Positions 15,698-24,510 of a stretch of 64,000 nt of DNA are shown one piece after another; positions within the stretch are counted from its first letter, which is position 1, and each line of letters opens with the position of its first letter. The notes under the pieces are model-generated. The model did not search any database and was not told the DNA's origin. It was given only the letters and a program-made list of their open reading frames with translations. This stretch comes from Lachnospiraceae bacterium (lineage in GTDB: Bacteria > Bacillota > Clostridia > Lachnospirales > Lachnospiraceae): positions 17,547 to 81,546 of the forward strand of contig RYVZ01000013.1 of NCBI GenBank assembly GCA_003979345.1, in the 5' to 3' direction. The position numbers were made by a program, and so were the translations under genes.

Positions 15698-17761
15698 ATG
15701 GATAAGGGAAAGTACTATATTACAACAGCAATTGCTTATACGTCGGGGAAACCGCATATTGGCAACAGCTATGAAATTGTTTTGGCTGACAGCATTGCCA
15801 GATTTAAGAGAAAGGACGGCTATGATGTTTTCTTTCAGACCGGGACTGATGAGCACGGGCAGAAAATTGAATTAAAAGCGAAAGAGGCGGGTGTAACGCC
15901 GAAAGCATTTGTGGATGAGGTGGCGGGTGAAATCCGTGAAATTTGCGACAGCCTGAATACTTCCTATGATAAATTCATTCGTACGACCGACGAGAACCAC
16001 GAGCGCCAGGTGCAAAAGATATTCAAACGTCTTTATGATCAGGGCGATATTTATAAAGGTTCTTATGAAGGTTTGTATTGTACGCCCTGTGAATCATTCT
16101 GGACCGAATCGCAGCTTGTGGACGGTAAATGTCCGGACTGTGGGCGTGAGGTAAAGCCGGCGAAAGAAGAAGCATATTTTTTCAGAATGAGTAAATACGC
16201 TGACAAACTGATTGCGCATATTGAGGCGCATCCGGAATTTATACAGCCCGTGTCCCGCAAAAACGAAATGATGAATAATTTTCTGAAACCGGGACTTCAG
16301 GATTTGTGTGTGTCAAGAACGTCATTTACATGGGGGATACCGGTTGATTTTGATGACAAGCATGTCGTTTATGTATGGCTGGATGCGCTTTCTAACTATA
16401 TTACCGGAATTGGTTATGATGCAGAGGGGAAGGGTACGGAGCAGTATCAGAAATTGTGGCCGGCGGATCTCCATTTAATAGGAAAGGATATTATACGTTT
16501 TCACACCATTTACTGGCCGATTTTCCTTATGGCGCTCGGCGAGCCTCTTCCGAAGCAGATATTCGGACATCCGTGGCTGCTTCAGGGCGATGGGAAAATG
16601 AGCAAGTCAAAAGGCAATGTGATTTATGCGGAGGATTTGATTCAATTTTTCGGCGTGGATGCCGTACGCTATTTTGTATTGCATGAAATGCCGTTTGAAA
16701 ATGACGGCGTGATCACATGGGATCTAATGGTGGAGCGGCTCAATTCCGACCTCGCAAATACGCTCGGGAATCTGGTAAACCGGACGATTTCGATGAGCAA
16801 TAAATATTTTGGCGGCATTATGACCGACAGCGGTATAGGCGTGGATGAGGGTGTACAGGACGTGGACGATGAACTTCGCCGCATGGCAGCCGGCACATAC
16901 GGACGTGTGCTGAAAAAGATGGAAGAGCTTCGAGTTGCCGACGCGATCACTGAAATATTTGCGCTATTTAAGAGGTGTAATAAATATATCGATGAGACGA
17001 TGCCGTGGGCGCTCGCGAAGGATGAGGCAAAAAAAGCCCGCCTGCAGACCGTGCTCTACAATTTGGCAGAGGGTATTTTGATCGGTGCGTCGCTTTTAGA
17101 GCCGTTTATGCCGGAGACGGCGGCTAAGATCGCGAAGCAGTTTAGTACATCGCTTCGCCCGTTCGATTCGCTTGAGAAATTTGGGTTGTACCCTTCTGGA
17201 ACGAAAGTGACAGAGACGCCGGAAATTCTGTTTGCCCGCCAGGACTTAAAGGAGGTCATGGAGCGCGTCGATGCAATGGCTGCTGAACGGAAGGCGGCAG
17301 CAGGAACACAGGACAGCGGAGATAATATGCAGGCAGGCGAACCGAAGCAGAAAGAGGATGCCAATGACCGGACAGGGAAGGCTGGCAGCGATGCAGGCTG
17401 CCACGCCGGACAGGGCATTGACATCGAGCCAAAGCCGGAAATCACATATGAAGATTTTGCAAAGCTGCAATTTCAGGTTGGTGAGATCATAGCCTGTGAG
17501 GAGGTTCCAAAGAGTAAAAAACTGCTTTGCTCAAAGGTGAAGATCGGTTCGGAAGTAAAGCAGATCGTATCGGGCATCAAGCAGCATTATACGGCGCAGG
17601 AAATGGTCGGGAAAAAAGTGATGGTATTGGTAAACCTAAAGCCGGCAACGTTGGCAGGGGTCGTATCGGAAGGCATGCTGTTATGCGCGGAGGACGCGGA
17701 GGGAAAGCTTGCGCTGGTATCGCCGGAGAAGCCGATGCCGTCGGGGGCGGAAATCTGTTAG
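15698..17761 (+). CDS. metG: Methionine--tRNA ligase
   Basis: The 687-residue enzyme charges tRNA-Met with methionine using ATP. It shows the class I signature HIGN in KPHIGNSYEI near residue 20, a zinc knuckle CTPCESFW...CPDC near residues 130-148, and KMSKSKGN near 300. A C-terminal EMAP/Trbp111-like tRNA-binding domain starts at YEDFAKLQFQVGEI. Between the anticodon domain and this C-terminal domain lies an unusually long polar linker (about 17280-17440). The frame is open back to 15545, but the ATG at 15698 follows GGAGG and matches family starts; the upstream part is T-box leader. Confidence 0.95.
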   Translation: MDKGKYYITTAIAYTSGKPHIGNSYEIVLADSIARFKRKDGYDVFFQTGTDEHGQKIELKAKEAGVTPKAFVDEVAGEIREICDSLNTSYDKFIRTTDENHERQVQKIFKRLYDQGDIYKGSYEGLYCTPCESFWTESQLVDGKCPDCGREVKPAKEEAYFFRMSKYADKLIAHIEAHPEFIQPVSRKNEMMNNFLKPGLQDLCVSRTSFTWGIPVDFDDKHVVYVWLDALSNYITGIGYDAEGKGTEQYQKLWPADLHLIGKDIIRFHTIYWPIFLMALGEPLPKQIFGHPWLLQGDGKMSKSKGNVIYAEDLIQFFGVDAVRYFVLHEMPFENDGVITWDLMVERLNSDLANTLGNLVNRTISMSNKYFGGIMTDSGIGVDEGVQDVDDELRRMAAGTYGRVLKKMEELRVADAITEIFALFKRCNKYIDETMPWALAKDEAKKARLQTVLYNLAEGILIGASLLEPFMPETAAKIAKQFSTSLRPFDSLEKFGLYPSGTKVTETPEILFARQDLKEVMERVDAMAAERKAAAGTQDSGDNMQAGEPKQKEDANDRTGKAGSDAGCHAGQGIDIEPKPEITYEDFAKLQFQVGEIIACEEVPKSKKLLCSKVKIGSEVKQIVSGIKQHYTAQEMVGKKVMVLVNLKPATLAGVVSEGMLLCAEDAEGKLALVSPEKPMPSGAEIC

Positions 17762-17773
17762 GAGGTGGAAGGG

Positions 17774-18736
17774 ATGTCAAAAAAAGAGGACATTTTTTAT
17801 GATTCACGGGATGGAAAGACGAGAATACACGGCATCATCTGGAAGCCGGACTGCATGACGGGGGAGCACCCGCGAAAACCGCGCTGTGTTCTTCAGATCG
17901 TGCATGGCATGGAAGAGTATGTGGACCGGTATGACGAGTTTGCACGTTATATGAATGAACATGACATCTGTGTCATCGGAGAGGATCATTTGGGACACGG
18001 GCAGTCTGTGAAGGACCCGAAAGATCTTGGCTATTTTTGTGCAGGCGATGCGGCGACGGTAGTCGTGCGCGATGTACACCGGTTAAAAAAGATCGTGCAG
18101 GAGCAGCTTCCTGACGTACCGTTTTTGATCGTGGGACACAGTATGGGATCGTTTATCGTCAGAAATTATATCTGCCGTTATGGTACGGGTATTTCCGGAG
18201 CGGTGATCATGGGTACCGGATCAAAACCGGCGGTCGTACTCGGTGCCGGAAAGATCCTGACCAGGATCATGGCTATTTTTAAGGGATGGCATTATAAAAG
18301 CGCGTTCATTCAGAAAATGGGCTTTTCCGGTTATGGGAAGCGGATCAAGAATCCCCAGAGCAAAAGTGACTGGATCTGTGCAAATGCGGAAACGGTAAAG
18401 CGTTTTGATGCGGACCCGCTGTGCGGTTTCGGGTTTACGTTGAATGGCTTTCATACGCTGTTTACGCTGATTTCGCGCTGTCAGTCCCCGCTTTATCTCA
18501 AACGGATCCCGAAACGTCTGCCGCTGTTTTTTGTGTCAGGGGAAGAAGATCCTGTCGGCGATTATGGGAAAGGTGTCCGCAGGGCGTATCATACCTATCA
18601 ATTGAGGGGCATGGCGAATATGGACATCAAGTTCTATAAAAACGACCGGCATGAGCTTTTGAATGAGGCGGACAGGAAAACGGTCTCCGCGGATATTTAC
18701 CAATGGGTTGAAAAGGTGCTTGGTGCTAAGCGTTGA
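17774..18736 (+). CDS. Alpha/beta hydrolase, monoacylglycerol-lipase-like
   Basis: The 320-residue protein has the serine hydrolase elbow GHSMG (LIVGHSMGSFIVRNY). A late acid is in SGEEDPVGDYG and the catalytic His is in NDRHELLNE, giving a full Ser-Asp-His triad. The opening IHGIIWKP and IVHGMEEYVDRYDEFARYM fit the serine aminopeptidase S33/monoacylglycerol lipase group (Hydrolase_4). It lies 12 bases after metG with AGGAGG at 17760-17765, so it may be read from the metG transcript. The ATG at 17774 is preferred over the GTG at 17765. Substrate is unknown; a lysophospholipid or monoglyceride is likely. Confidence 0.85.
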   Translation: MSKKEDIFYDSRDGKTRIHGIIWKPDCMTGEHPRKPRCVLQIVHGMEEYVDRYDEFARYMNEHDICVIGEDHLGHGQSVKDPKDLGYFCAGDAATVVVRDVHRLKKIVQEQLPDVPFLIVGHSMGSFIVRNYICRYGTGISGAVIMGTGSKPAVVLGAGKILTRIMAIFKGWHYKSAFIQKMGFSGYGKRIKNPQSKSDWICANAETVKRFDADPLCGFGFTLNGFHTLFTLISRCQSPLYLKRIPKRLPLFFVSGEEDPVGDYGKGVRRAYHTYQLRGMANMDIKFYKNDRHELLNEADRKTVSADIYQWVEKVLGAKR

Positions 18737-19004
18737 AAGAACAAAAGGTTTTTTGGTCAAAGGAGGAGAGGAAACGGTGATTTGATCAGCGCTTTCCTAA
18801 AAACGGAATCCCAAAAGGGGCAGTGCGGAGTGTACTGCCTCTCTTGTAATTTGAAATATACGCCGATATGGTCTGCGGACGCGTTTATCTGCATGACCGT
18901 TTGAAGAAATTTGTTTTCTTAATTGAAAAGTTTATGAATAATATGGAGCAACGGATACATAATGGTTATTGATTGGATACAGAAAGCTTAGATGGAGGAT
19001 CAGG

Positions 19005-19994
19005 ATGAAAATCGCATTTTACAGTACAAAACCATATGACCGCGTCTGGTTTGAGCCGATGGGAAAGGACTATGGTTTTGATATTCATTTTATTGAGATG
19101 CCGTGCAATGAAGACACGATTTTTTTGGCGAAGGGATATGATGCGATCTGCATTTTTGTGAATGATTATGTAAACGCAGGAATGATCGACAGATTGTATG
19201 AGATGAAGGTGAAGGCGATTCTTCTGCGCAGCGCGGGCTTTAATCATGTGGATGTTAAGGCGGCAGAGGATAAGATCACGATTTTGCGTGTCCCAAGCTA
19301 TTCGCCGGAGGCTGTCGCGGAATTTGCAATGGCGATGTTTTTGACGGTAAATCGTTTTACACATAAAGCGTATACACGGACAAGAGATTTTAATATGAAC
19401 ATCAATGGTTTTATGGGAAAGGATATGTTTCACAAGGTGGCGGGTGTCATCGGGACCGGTAAGATCGGACAGGCGATGATCCGTATTTTCAACGGCTTTT
19501 CCATGCATGTGATCGCGTATGATCCGTATCCGAACCACACGCTGGACGTGGAGTATGTTTCTTTGGAGGAGCTTTTGCGCCAGTCAGATTTCATTTCCCT
19601 GCACTGTCCTCTTACACAGCAGACACAGCATCTGATTGACCGGAAAGCGATCGAACAGATGAAAGAGGGCGTTTATCTGGTGAACACATCGCGCGGTGCC
19701 CTGATCGATACCGAGGCAGTGATCGACGGACTGATCAGCCGTAAGATCGGAGGGCTTGGACTTGATGTTTACGAGGAAGAGGAAGGCGTATTTTACGAGG
19801 ATTGCTCAAACGAGATCATGACGGATGAGAACCTTGCCAGACTCACAACGTTTCCGAATGTGCTGATCACGTCGCATATGGGATTTTTTACGAGAGAAGC
19901 AATGCAGGCGATCGCGCAGGTCACATTGGAAAATGCGTATGCGCTGGAAAACGGGCTGCCGCTTGTCAATCAGGTTGGAAAATGTATGGAATGA
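19005..19994 (+). CDS. D-2-hydroxyacid dehydrogenase, D-lactate dehydrogenase type
   Basis: The 329-residue enzyme begins MKIAFYSTKPYDRVWFEP, typical of fermentative D-lactate dehydrogenase. It has the NAD-binding GVIGTGKIGQAM segment, the catalytic Arg in NTSRGALIDT, the Glu in LDVYEEEEGVFYED and the His in ITSHMGFFTREA. It reduces pyruvate to D-lactate with NADH in the cytoplasm. GGAGG at 18994-18998 supports this start. It is separate from the VanH-like enzyme at 39964-40917, so the genome makes D-lactate by at least two routes, which is relevant to the van locus. Confidence 0.92.
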   Translation: MKIAFYSTKPYDRVWFEPMGKDYGFDIHFIEMPCNEDTIFLAKGYDAICIFVNDYVNAGMIDRLYEMKVKAILLRSAGFNHVDVKAAEDKITILRVPSYSPEAVAEFAMAMFLTVNRFTHKAYTRTRDFNMNINGFMGKDMFHKVAGVIGTGKIGQAMIRIFNGFSMHVIAYDPYPNHTLDVEYVSLEELLRQSDFISLHCPLTQQTQHLIDRKAIEQMKEGVYLVNTSRGALIDTEAVIDGLISRKIGGLGLDVYEEEEGVFYEDCSNEIMTDENLARLTTFPNVLITSHMGFFTREAMQAIAQVTLENAYALENGLPLVNQVGKCME

Positions 19995-20079
19995 TGCTTC
20001 TCGCTGTGCGCATGATCCAATTTAGAAACAGATCATGTGCTGTGAGCTTAGAATGTTGATCTTAGAATCAAATCGTCTC

Positions 20080-20108
20080 TTGCGCTTGTCGTCATGTTTC
20101 GGTATACT
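20080..20108 (+). promoter_or_regulatory. Promoter upstream of the GNAT gene
   Basis: TTGCGC at 20080-20085 and TATACT at 20103-20108 are separated by 17 bases. The -10 is strong and the -35 fair. The inferred leader before the ATG at 20128 is only about a dozen bases. Confidence 0.5.
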
Positions 20109-20127
20109 GTTTGTATAAGGCAGTGAA

Positions 20128-20622
20128 ATGCAAAGGGAATGGAAGCGCATGGGAATGACGGACAACTTTGAATATCGTACCGCACATCCGGATGAGTGGC
20201 AGGATGCGATGGGGCTCGCCTGGCGGGTATTCCTCAAATTTGTCGCGCCGGGATACTCCGGGGAGGGAATTAGCAGTTTTCGTGACTTTTTGACCGATAA
20301 TGAGCTGTATCATATGTTTACGGCGGGAAGCTACCGGCTGTTCTGCGCATTTGACGCCGGCAGGATGGTTGGTATGATCACGCTGCGCGGCGGTCAGCAC
20401 ATTTCACTTTTGTTTGTGGATGAGAATTATCAGCACCGTGGTATCGGGGCGGCGCTGATTCAGGCAGCAGGGCAGTTCGTCTGCGGAAGATCGGGCTGCA
20501 GGCTGACTGTAAATGCGGCACCGGATGCGGTGGGCTTTTATCATAAGGTCGGTTTTTTGGATACGGATACCGAGCGGCTTGCCGACGGGATCCGGTATGT
20601 GCCGATGGAATTCTTTTTGTAA
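20128..20622 (+). CDS. GNAT-family N-acetyltransferase
   Basis: The 164-residue protein fits the Gcn5-related fold. ISLLFVDENYQHRGIGAALIQAAGQF holds the acetyl-CoA pyrophosphate loop (Q/RxxGxG/A), followed by LTVNAAPDAVGFYHKVGF. It would acetylate an amine from acetyl-CoA; the substrate is unknown. Start choice is uncertain: the ATG at 20128 has AAGG upstream, while ATGs at 20149 and 20155 are in frame and have AGGGA further back. It appears to have its own promoter. Confidence 0.85.
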   Translation: MQREWKRMGMTDNFEYRTAHPDEWQDAMGLAWRVFLKFVAPGYSGEGISSFRDFLTDNELYHMFTAGSYRLFCAFDAGRMVGMITLRGGQHISLLFVDENYQHRGIGAALIQAAGQFVCGRSGCRLTVNAAPDAVGFYHKVGFLDTDTERLADGIRYVPMEFFL

Positions 20623-20721
20623 TAAGGCAGTTGGAGAAGATGGACATCAGTAAGGGTTTTTGGCAGGGAGATCTGCGCTGTGCGCAAGCCCCGGAATATT
20701 GGAAGGAGCAGGTATATCATT

Positions 20722-22098
20722 ATGGAATACATCAAGAGCAAAGATATGTGCATTCTGATTCGGGATACTCTGGCATTGATTGATAAAAGAATCGTTGAGC
20801 ATGGCAGCAGGACTGCGTATATCTTAAGCTGCATGCTTGCGTGCCGGGGCGGATATGAACAGTACGAGATTGCGGATCTGGCTATTTTGGCTGTATTGCA
20901 TGATTTTGGCGCTTATAAGACCGATAATGTTCATGAGATGATGCGCGTAGAGCTTCAGGATCCGATGCCGCATTCGATTTACGGGTATCTTTTTTTCAGA
21001 TACCTTTCGCCGCATCCGGAGTATGCGAGAATCCTGCTATACCATCATTTGGATTATAACCAGACACAGGATATCAAAGACGATTACATAGAGCTTGCAA
21101 GGCACTTAAACCTTGCGGAAAAAGTGGAGATCTATCATTCGGCGCTGGAGAATGATTTTTCAGCGGCAATGTTATCCAAAGATATCGGTACCCGTTATGG
21201 AGAAGATTCTTTTCAACTGCTGGAAAAGGCAATCAAAGAGTATGATATGATCGCAAAATTAACGGATGGGAGTTATGCGGCAGAGCTGGATAAAATTCTT
21301 GACTATGTTCTTTTGAGCGATGAAGAGAAAGTCGGTTATCTGAATATGCTGATGTACTGCATCGGGTTCCGCAGTGAGTATGCCGTGATCGATTCCGTGA
21401 CCTGTATCTGCGTCTGCAAGGAGATCGGAAAACTGTGTGGATTGAGGGATGAGGAGCAGGAACTTCTCTATTATAGTGCGCTGCTTCACGATATTGGCAT
21501 GCTGTCAGTCCCAAGAAAGATCATACAGGCAAAGGATCATTTGGAAGCGGAACAGTTGAGCATCCTTCAGCGGCATGTGCAGTGCGCGCGGGAGATTCTG
21601 CTTGGGCGTATCAATCAGGATGTTGTGGATATTGTTTATGCACATCATGAGCGTCTGGACGGAAGCGGCTATCCGGTCGGTAAGAAAACGGGACCCATGA
21701 ATCAGCTTCAGCGTATTTTGCAGATCGCGGATGTGGTTACCGGTCTGACAAATGAATGGTCGTATGATACAGTGAGGCGGAAAGACGGAACACTCCGTCA
21801 GATCAAAGACGAGGCGATCACGCTCGAACATAACACGCAGAATGAAGCGGTCATCATGCATCCGGATACGAAGGATGATGCGATCAATGCGCTCAGACAG
21901 GCAACAAAAGAAAAAACGATCAGAGTACTTGAGGAAGAGGCAAAGTGCGGAAAGCTGGACCGGCGGATCGTGGATGGATTCATCAAAGCATATGACATGA
22001 TCATGTTAAAGGTGCGCAGGGAATCGAAGGAGATTTTGCGCATGCATACAAAACTGCACCGGCAGTATCGGCTTGTGTACCATAAGATCAAGAAATGA
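20722..22098 (+). CDS. HD-GYP-type phosphodiesterase with tandem HD domains
   Basis: The 458-residue protein has two HD-like halves. The first shows AILAVLHDFGAYK and YHHLDYNQ. The second shows YYSALLHDIGMLSVPRKII (HD near residue 256) and HHERLDGSGYPVG, the GYP motif. HD-GYP enzymes hydrolyse cyclic di-GMP. No sensor domain is apparent unless the N-terminal half serves as one. The ATG at 20722 is used, with AAGGAG at 20703-20708. The gene is followed 7 bases later by a DUF624 membrane gene, probably co-transcribed. It could balance the GGDEF protein at 32967. Confidence 0.85.
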   Translation: MEYIKSKDMCILIRDTLALIDKRIVEHGSRTAYILSCMLACRGGYEQYEIADLAILAVLHDFGAYKTDNVHEMMRVELQDPMPHSIYGYLFFRYLSPHPEYARILLYHHLDYNQTQDIKDDYIELARHLNLAEKVEIYHSALENDFSAAMLSKDIGTRYGEDSFQLLEKAIKEYDMIAKLTDGSYAAELDKILDYVLLSDEEKVGYLNMLMYCIGFRSEYAVIDSVTCICVCKEIGKLCGLRDEEQELLYYSALLHDIGMLSVPRKIIQAKDHLEAEQLSILQRHVQCAREILLGRINQDVVDIVYAHHERLDGSGYPVGKKTGPMNQLQRILQIADVVTGLTNEWSYDTVRRKDGTLRQIKDEAITLEHNTQNEAVIMHPDTKDDAINALRQATKEKTIRVLEEEAKCGKLDRRIVDGFIKAYDMIMLKVRRESKEILRMHTKLHRQYRLVYHKIKK

Positions 22099-22105
22099 GG
22101 CTTTC

Positions 22106-22756
22106 ATGAAGAATTTTTTCAAAATGGAGGGGAAGTTTTTTAATATCCTGTCTAAGATCGCGGATCTGCTTTGGCTGAATCTGCTGACGATCCTCTGCTG
22201 CGTTCCCGTAATAACGGCAGGCGCGTCGATCACTGCCATGTACAGCGTGACGCTTGCAATGGTAAAAAACGAGGAGGGATATCTTACAAAAAGTTTTTTT
22301 AAGGCATTTGCGGCAAATTTTCGTCAGGCGACTGCGATGTGGGCTGTCATTTTGGCAGGTACACTTGTGATACTGGCGGATGTGCATATTATTGGTAATT
22401 ATGCACCGCAGTTTAAGATATGGCTGTTAGTTCCCATGTGTTTTATTGTGATCGTGCTTTTGGCATTGTTTTTGTACGTGTTTCCTCTGCAGGCGTATTT
22501 CAGGAATACGATACGGGGGACGATGGGTAACGCATTAAAGCTGTCCGTGGCACACCTTCCGTATACGGTCGTCTTTTTAATCCTGCAGGCGATGCCTGTG
22601 ATCGTGATCTACTATGTGACGAATATTGGATTTCTTGTTGCGCTGGGATGGGGATTTGCAGGAATTGGATACCTTTGCTCGTTTGCTTATCACGGAATCT
22701 TTCGTAAGTATGAGGTGCAGGAGGATTTGGATATTACGAGGGAAGAGATGGAGTAG
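22106..22756 (+). CDS. DUF624 (YesL-like) membrane protein
   Basis: The 216-residue protein begins MKNFFKMEGKFFNILSKIADLLWLNLLT and continues LCCVPVITAGASITAMYSVTLAMV, the DUF624/YesL pattern. About five membrane helices are visible. Family members often sit near carbohydrate ABC transporters; here an orphan MalK/UgpC-type ATPase lies just downstream (22966), which agrees with a sugar-uptake context. Molecular role is unknown. The start follows the HD-GYP stop by 7 bases. Confidence 0.88.
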   Translation: MKNFFKMEGKFFNILSKIADLLWLNLLTILCCVPVITAGASITAMYSVTLAMVKNEEGYLTKSFFKAFAANFRQATAMWAVILAGTLVILADVHIIGNYAPQFKIWLLVPMCFIVIVLLALFLYVFPLQAYFRNTIRGTMGNALKLSVAHLPYTVVFLILQAMPVIVIYYVTNIGFLVALGWGFAGIGYLCSFAYHGIFRKYEVQEDLDITREEME

Positions 22757-22965
22757 ATTGGACAAAGTAGCCAATAAAGAAGTTGGATTCTTGGCTAAAG
22801 TGCTTAAGAATAGTACGAAAATAATCTTTTATGAGCACATTTTACAAAGAGAAGGAAAATCTTTGTGTAATAGTGGCATAGTCAAAAAAGGGGTTTTTCG
22901 CTATACTATGAATAGTTTCAAAGGAGGGTGAACCTCACCTATATCAAGAAGATGGAGGCATGAAG

Positions 22966-24078
22966 ATGGCAAGTTTATCATTAAAAGACATCTGCAAGGT
23001 ATATCCGAACGGCTTTGAAGCTGTTAAGAATTTTAACCTTGAGATTGCAGATCAGGAATTTATTATTTTCGTTGGACCTTCCGGATGTGGTAAGTCCACG
23101 ACGCTTCGTATGATCGCCGGCTTGGAGGACATCAGTTCCGGTGAACTGAGAATCGGCGACAGAGTTGTCAATGATGTGGAGCCGAAGGACAGAGATATTG
23201 CGATGGTATTCCAGAACTACGCATTGTATCCTCATATGTCCGTATATGACAACATGGCATTCGGTTTGAAGCTGAGAAAAGTACCGAAGGATGAGATCGA
23301 CAAGATGGTGAAGGAAGCAGCGAAGATCCTTGACCTGACCGCATTGCTTGACCGTAAGCCGAAGGCTCTTTCCGGTGGTCAGAGACAGCGTGTTGCGATG
23401 GGACGTGCAATTGTCCGTAATCCGAAGGTATTCCTCATGGATGAGCCGCTTTCCAACTTGGACGCAAAACTGCGTGTGCAGATGCGTATCGAGATTGCGA
23501 AGCTGCATCAGAGACTGGGCACCACGATCATCTATGTAACGCATGACCAGACCGAGGCTATGACGCTTGGTACGAGAATCGTTGTTATGAAGGATGGTGT
23601 CATTCAGCAGGTTGATACGCCGCAGAATCTGTACGAGAAACCGCAGAACCTTTTCGTTGCAGGATTCATGGGTTCCCCGCAGATGAACTTCCTTGACGCA
23701 GTCGTTGAAGTAAACGGCGATGTTGCTTCCTTGAAGGTAGCAGGACATACGATTCCGCTTCCGCCTGCTAAGTCCAAGAAAGTGATTGATGGCGGCTACG
23801 ATGGCAAGACTGTTACATTTGGTATCCGTCCTGAGGACGTATATGATTCCGAGATGATGATCGAGGCAGCACCGAATGCGGTGTTTGAGTCCACGATCAA
23901 GGTTTACGAGCTTCTTGGTGCCGAAGTATTCTTATACTTTGACTTGGAGGAGTTCCCGATGACGGCCCGCGTTGATCCCAGATCGACAGCAAGACCGGGT
24001 GATGTTGTGAAGTTCGCGATCGACGTTGAGAAGATCCACGTATTTGACAAAGAGACAGAAATGATCATCACCAACTAA
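22966..24078 (+). CDS. ugpC: ABC transporter ATP-binding protein, MalK/UgpC/MsmK type
   Basis: The 370-residue ATPase has Walker A GPSGCGKST, signature LSGGQRQRVAMGRA, Walker B VFLMDEPLSNLDA and the switch His in YVTHDQTEAMTL. A C-terminal TOBE/MalK regulatory domain ends in DPRSTARPGDVVKFAIDVEKIHVFD. It powers uptake of sugars or glycerol-phosphate through CUT1-type permeases. No permease or binding protein is next to it, so it is probably a shared ATPase serving several transporters, as MsmK and MsmX do. The ATG at 22966 has GGAGG 8 bases upstream; the ATG at 22960 would be too close. A well-formed terminator follows. Confidence 0.93.
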   Translation: MASLSLKDICKVYPNGFEAVKNFNLEIADQEFIIFVGPSGCGKSTTLRMIAGLEDISSGELRIGDRVVNDVEPKDRDIAMVFQNYALYPHMSVYDNMAFGLKLRKVPKDEIDKMVKEAAKILDLTALLDRKPKALSGGQRQRVAMGRAIVRNPKVFLMDEPLSNLDAKLRVQMRIEIAKLHQRLGTTIIYVTHDQTEAMTLGTRIVVMKDGVIQQVDTPQNLYEKPQNLFVAGFMGSPQMNFLDAVVEVNGDVASLKVAGHTIPLPPAKSKKVIDGGYDGKTVTFGIRPEDVYDSEMMIEAAPNAVFESTIKVYELLGAEVFLYFDLEEFPMTARVDPRSTARPGDVVKFAIDVEKIHVFDKETEMIITN

Positions 24079-24094
24079 TCATAGGGTAAATAGT

Positions 24095-24126
24095 AGGAGA
24101 GAGATACTTTCGGGTATCTCTCCTTT
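24095..24126 (+). terminator. Terminator of the MalK/UgpC-type ATPase gene
   Basis: GAGAGATAC pairs with GTATCTCTC across a short loop, followed by CTTTA. It begins 17 bases after the stop codon. The T-run is short, so termination may be partial. Confidence 0.75.
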
Positions 24127-24240
24127 ACTGTGGGGGCATGACTTGATGGCGTTTGTATACAGAAACAGGTATCGTATCGTGAAGAAGCTCAATAATAAAT
24201 AAGAAGTGGCGTGAGACCTTGGTCAAAGGCGGCGTGGTGA

Positions 24241-24510
24241 TTGTCGCGATTGGGTGTCTTATTTATATTATATAGAAAGAGCAAAGATCGCTCAGAACAA
24301 AAAGGATCCGCCATTGTAGTATGTATTGTTGCAGAAAATGGAATTTCCGTTTTTGTACAGGAAGATCCTTTAGCGGAGTATAAAGAAGAATTGGAGGTGT
24401 TGAATGAGCGGTTAGGCAGGGCTTATGGGTTATATCCAACAGGAGATGATATATATGAAGACAATAGAATAATATTCTGTATAGCAAAAATAGATGCTTG
24501 GAGATTATAA
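24241..24510 (+). CDS. Possible small hypothetical protein upstream of the PucR-type regulator
   Basis: An 89-codon frame without an ATG starts at a TTG that directly follows a TGA. Its last half (YKEELEVLNERLGRAYGLYPTGDDIYEDNRIIFC) reads like a real protein. Its stop TAA shares one base with the ATG of the next gene, as in coupled pairs. Against it, the start is poor and no family is recognised. It may be the surviving end of a truncated gene. Upstream, 24127-24240 shows nothing clear. Confidence 0.3.
   Translation: MSRLGVLFILYRKSKDRSEQKGSAIVVCIVAENGISVFVQEDPLAEYKEELEVLNERLGRAYGLYPTGDDIYEDNRIIFCIAKIDAWRL

Noticed and set aside
18815..18850. Hairpin GGCAGT...ACTGCC as terminator after the hydrolase gene
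   Set aside because: The stem is only 6 bp and no clear T-run follows; too weak to call.
22772..22931. Short frame between DUF624 and the ABC ATPase
   Set aside because: No start signal or family; the stretch more likely holds the promoter of the ATPase gene (a TATACT is present near 22900).
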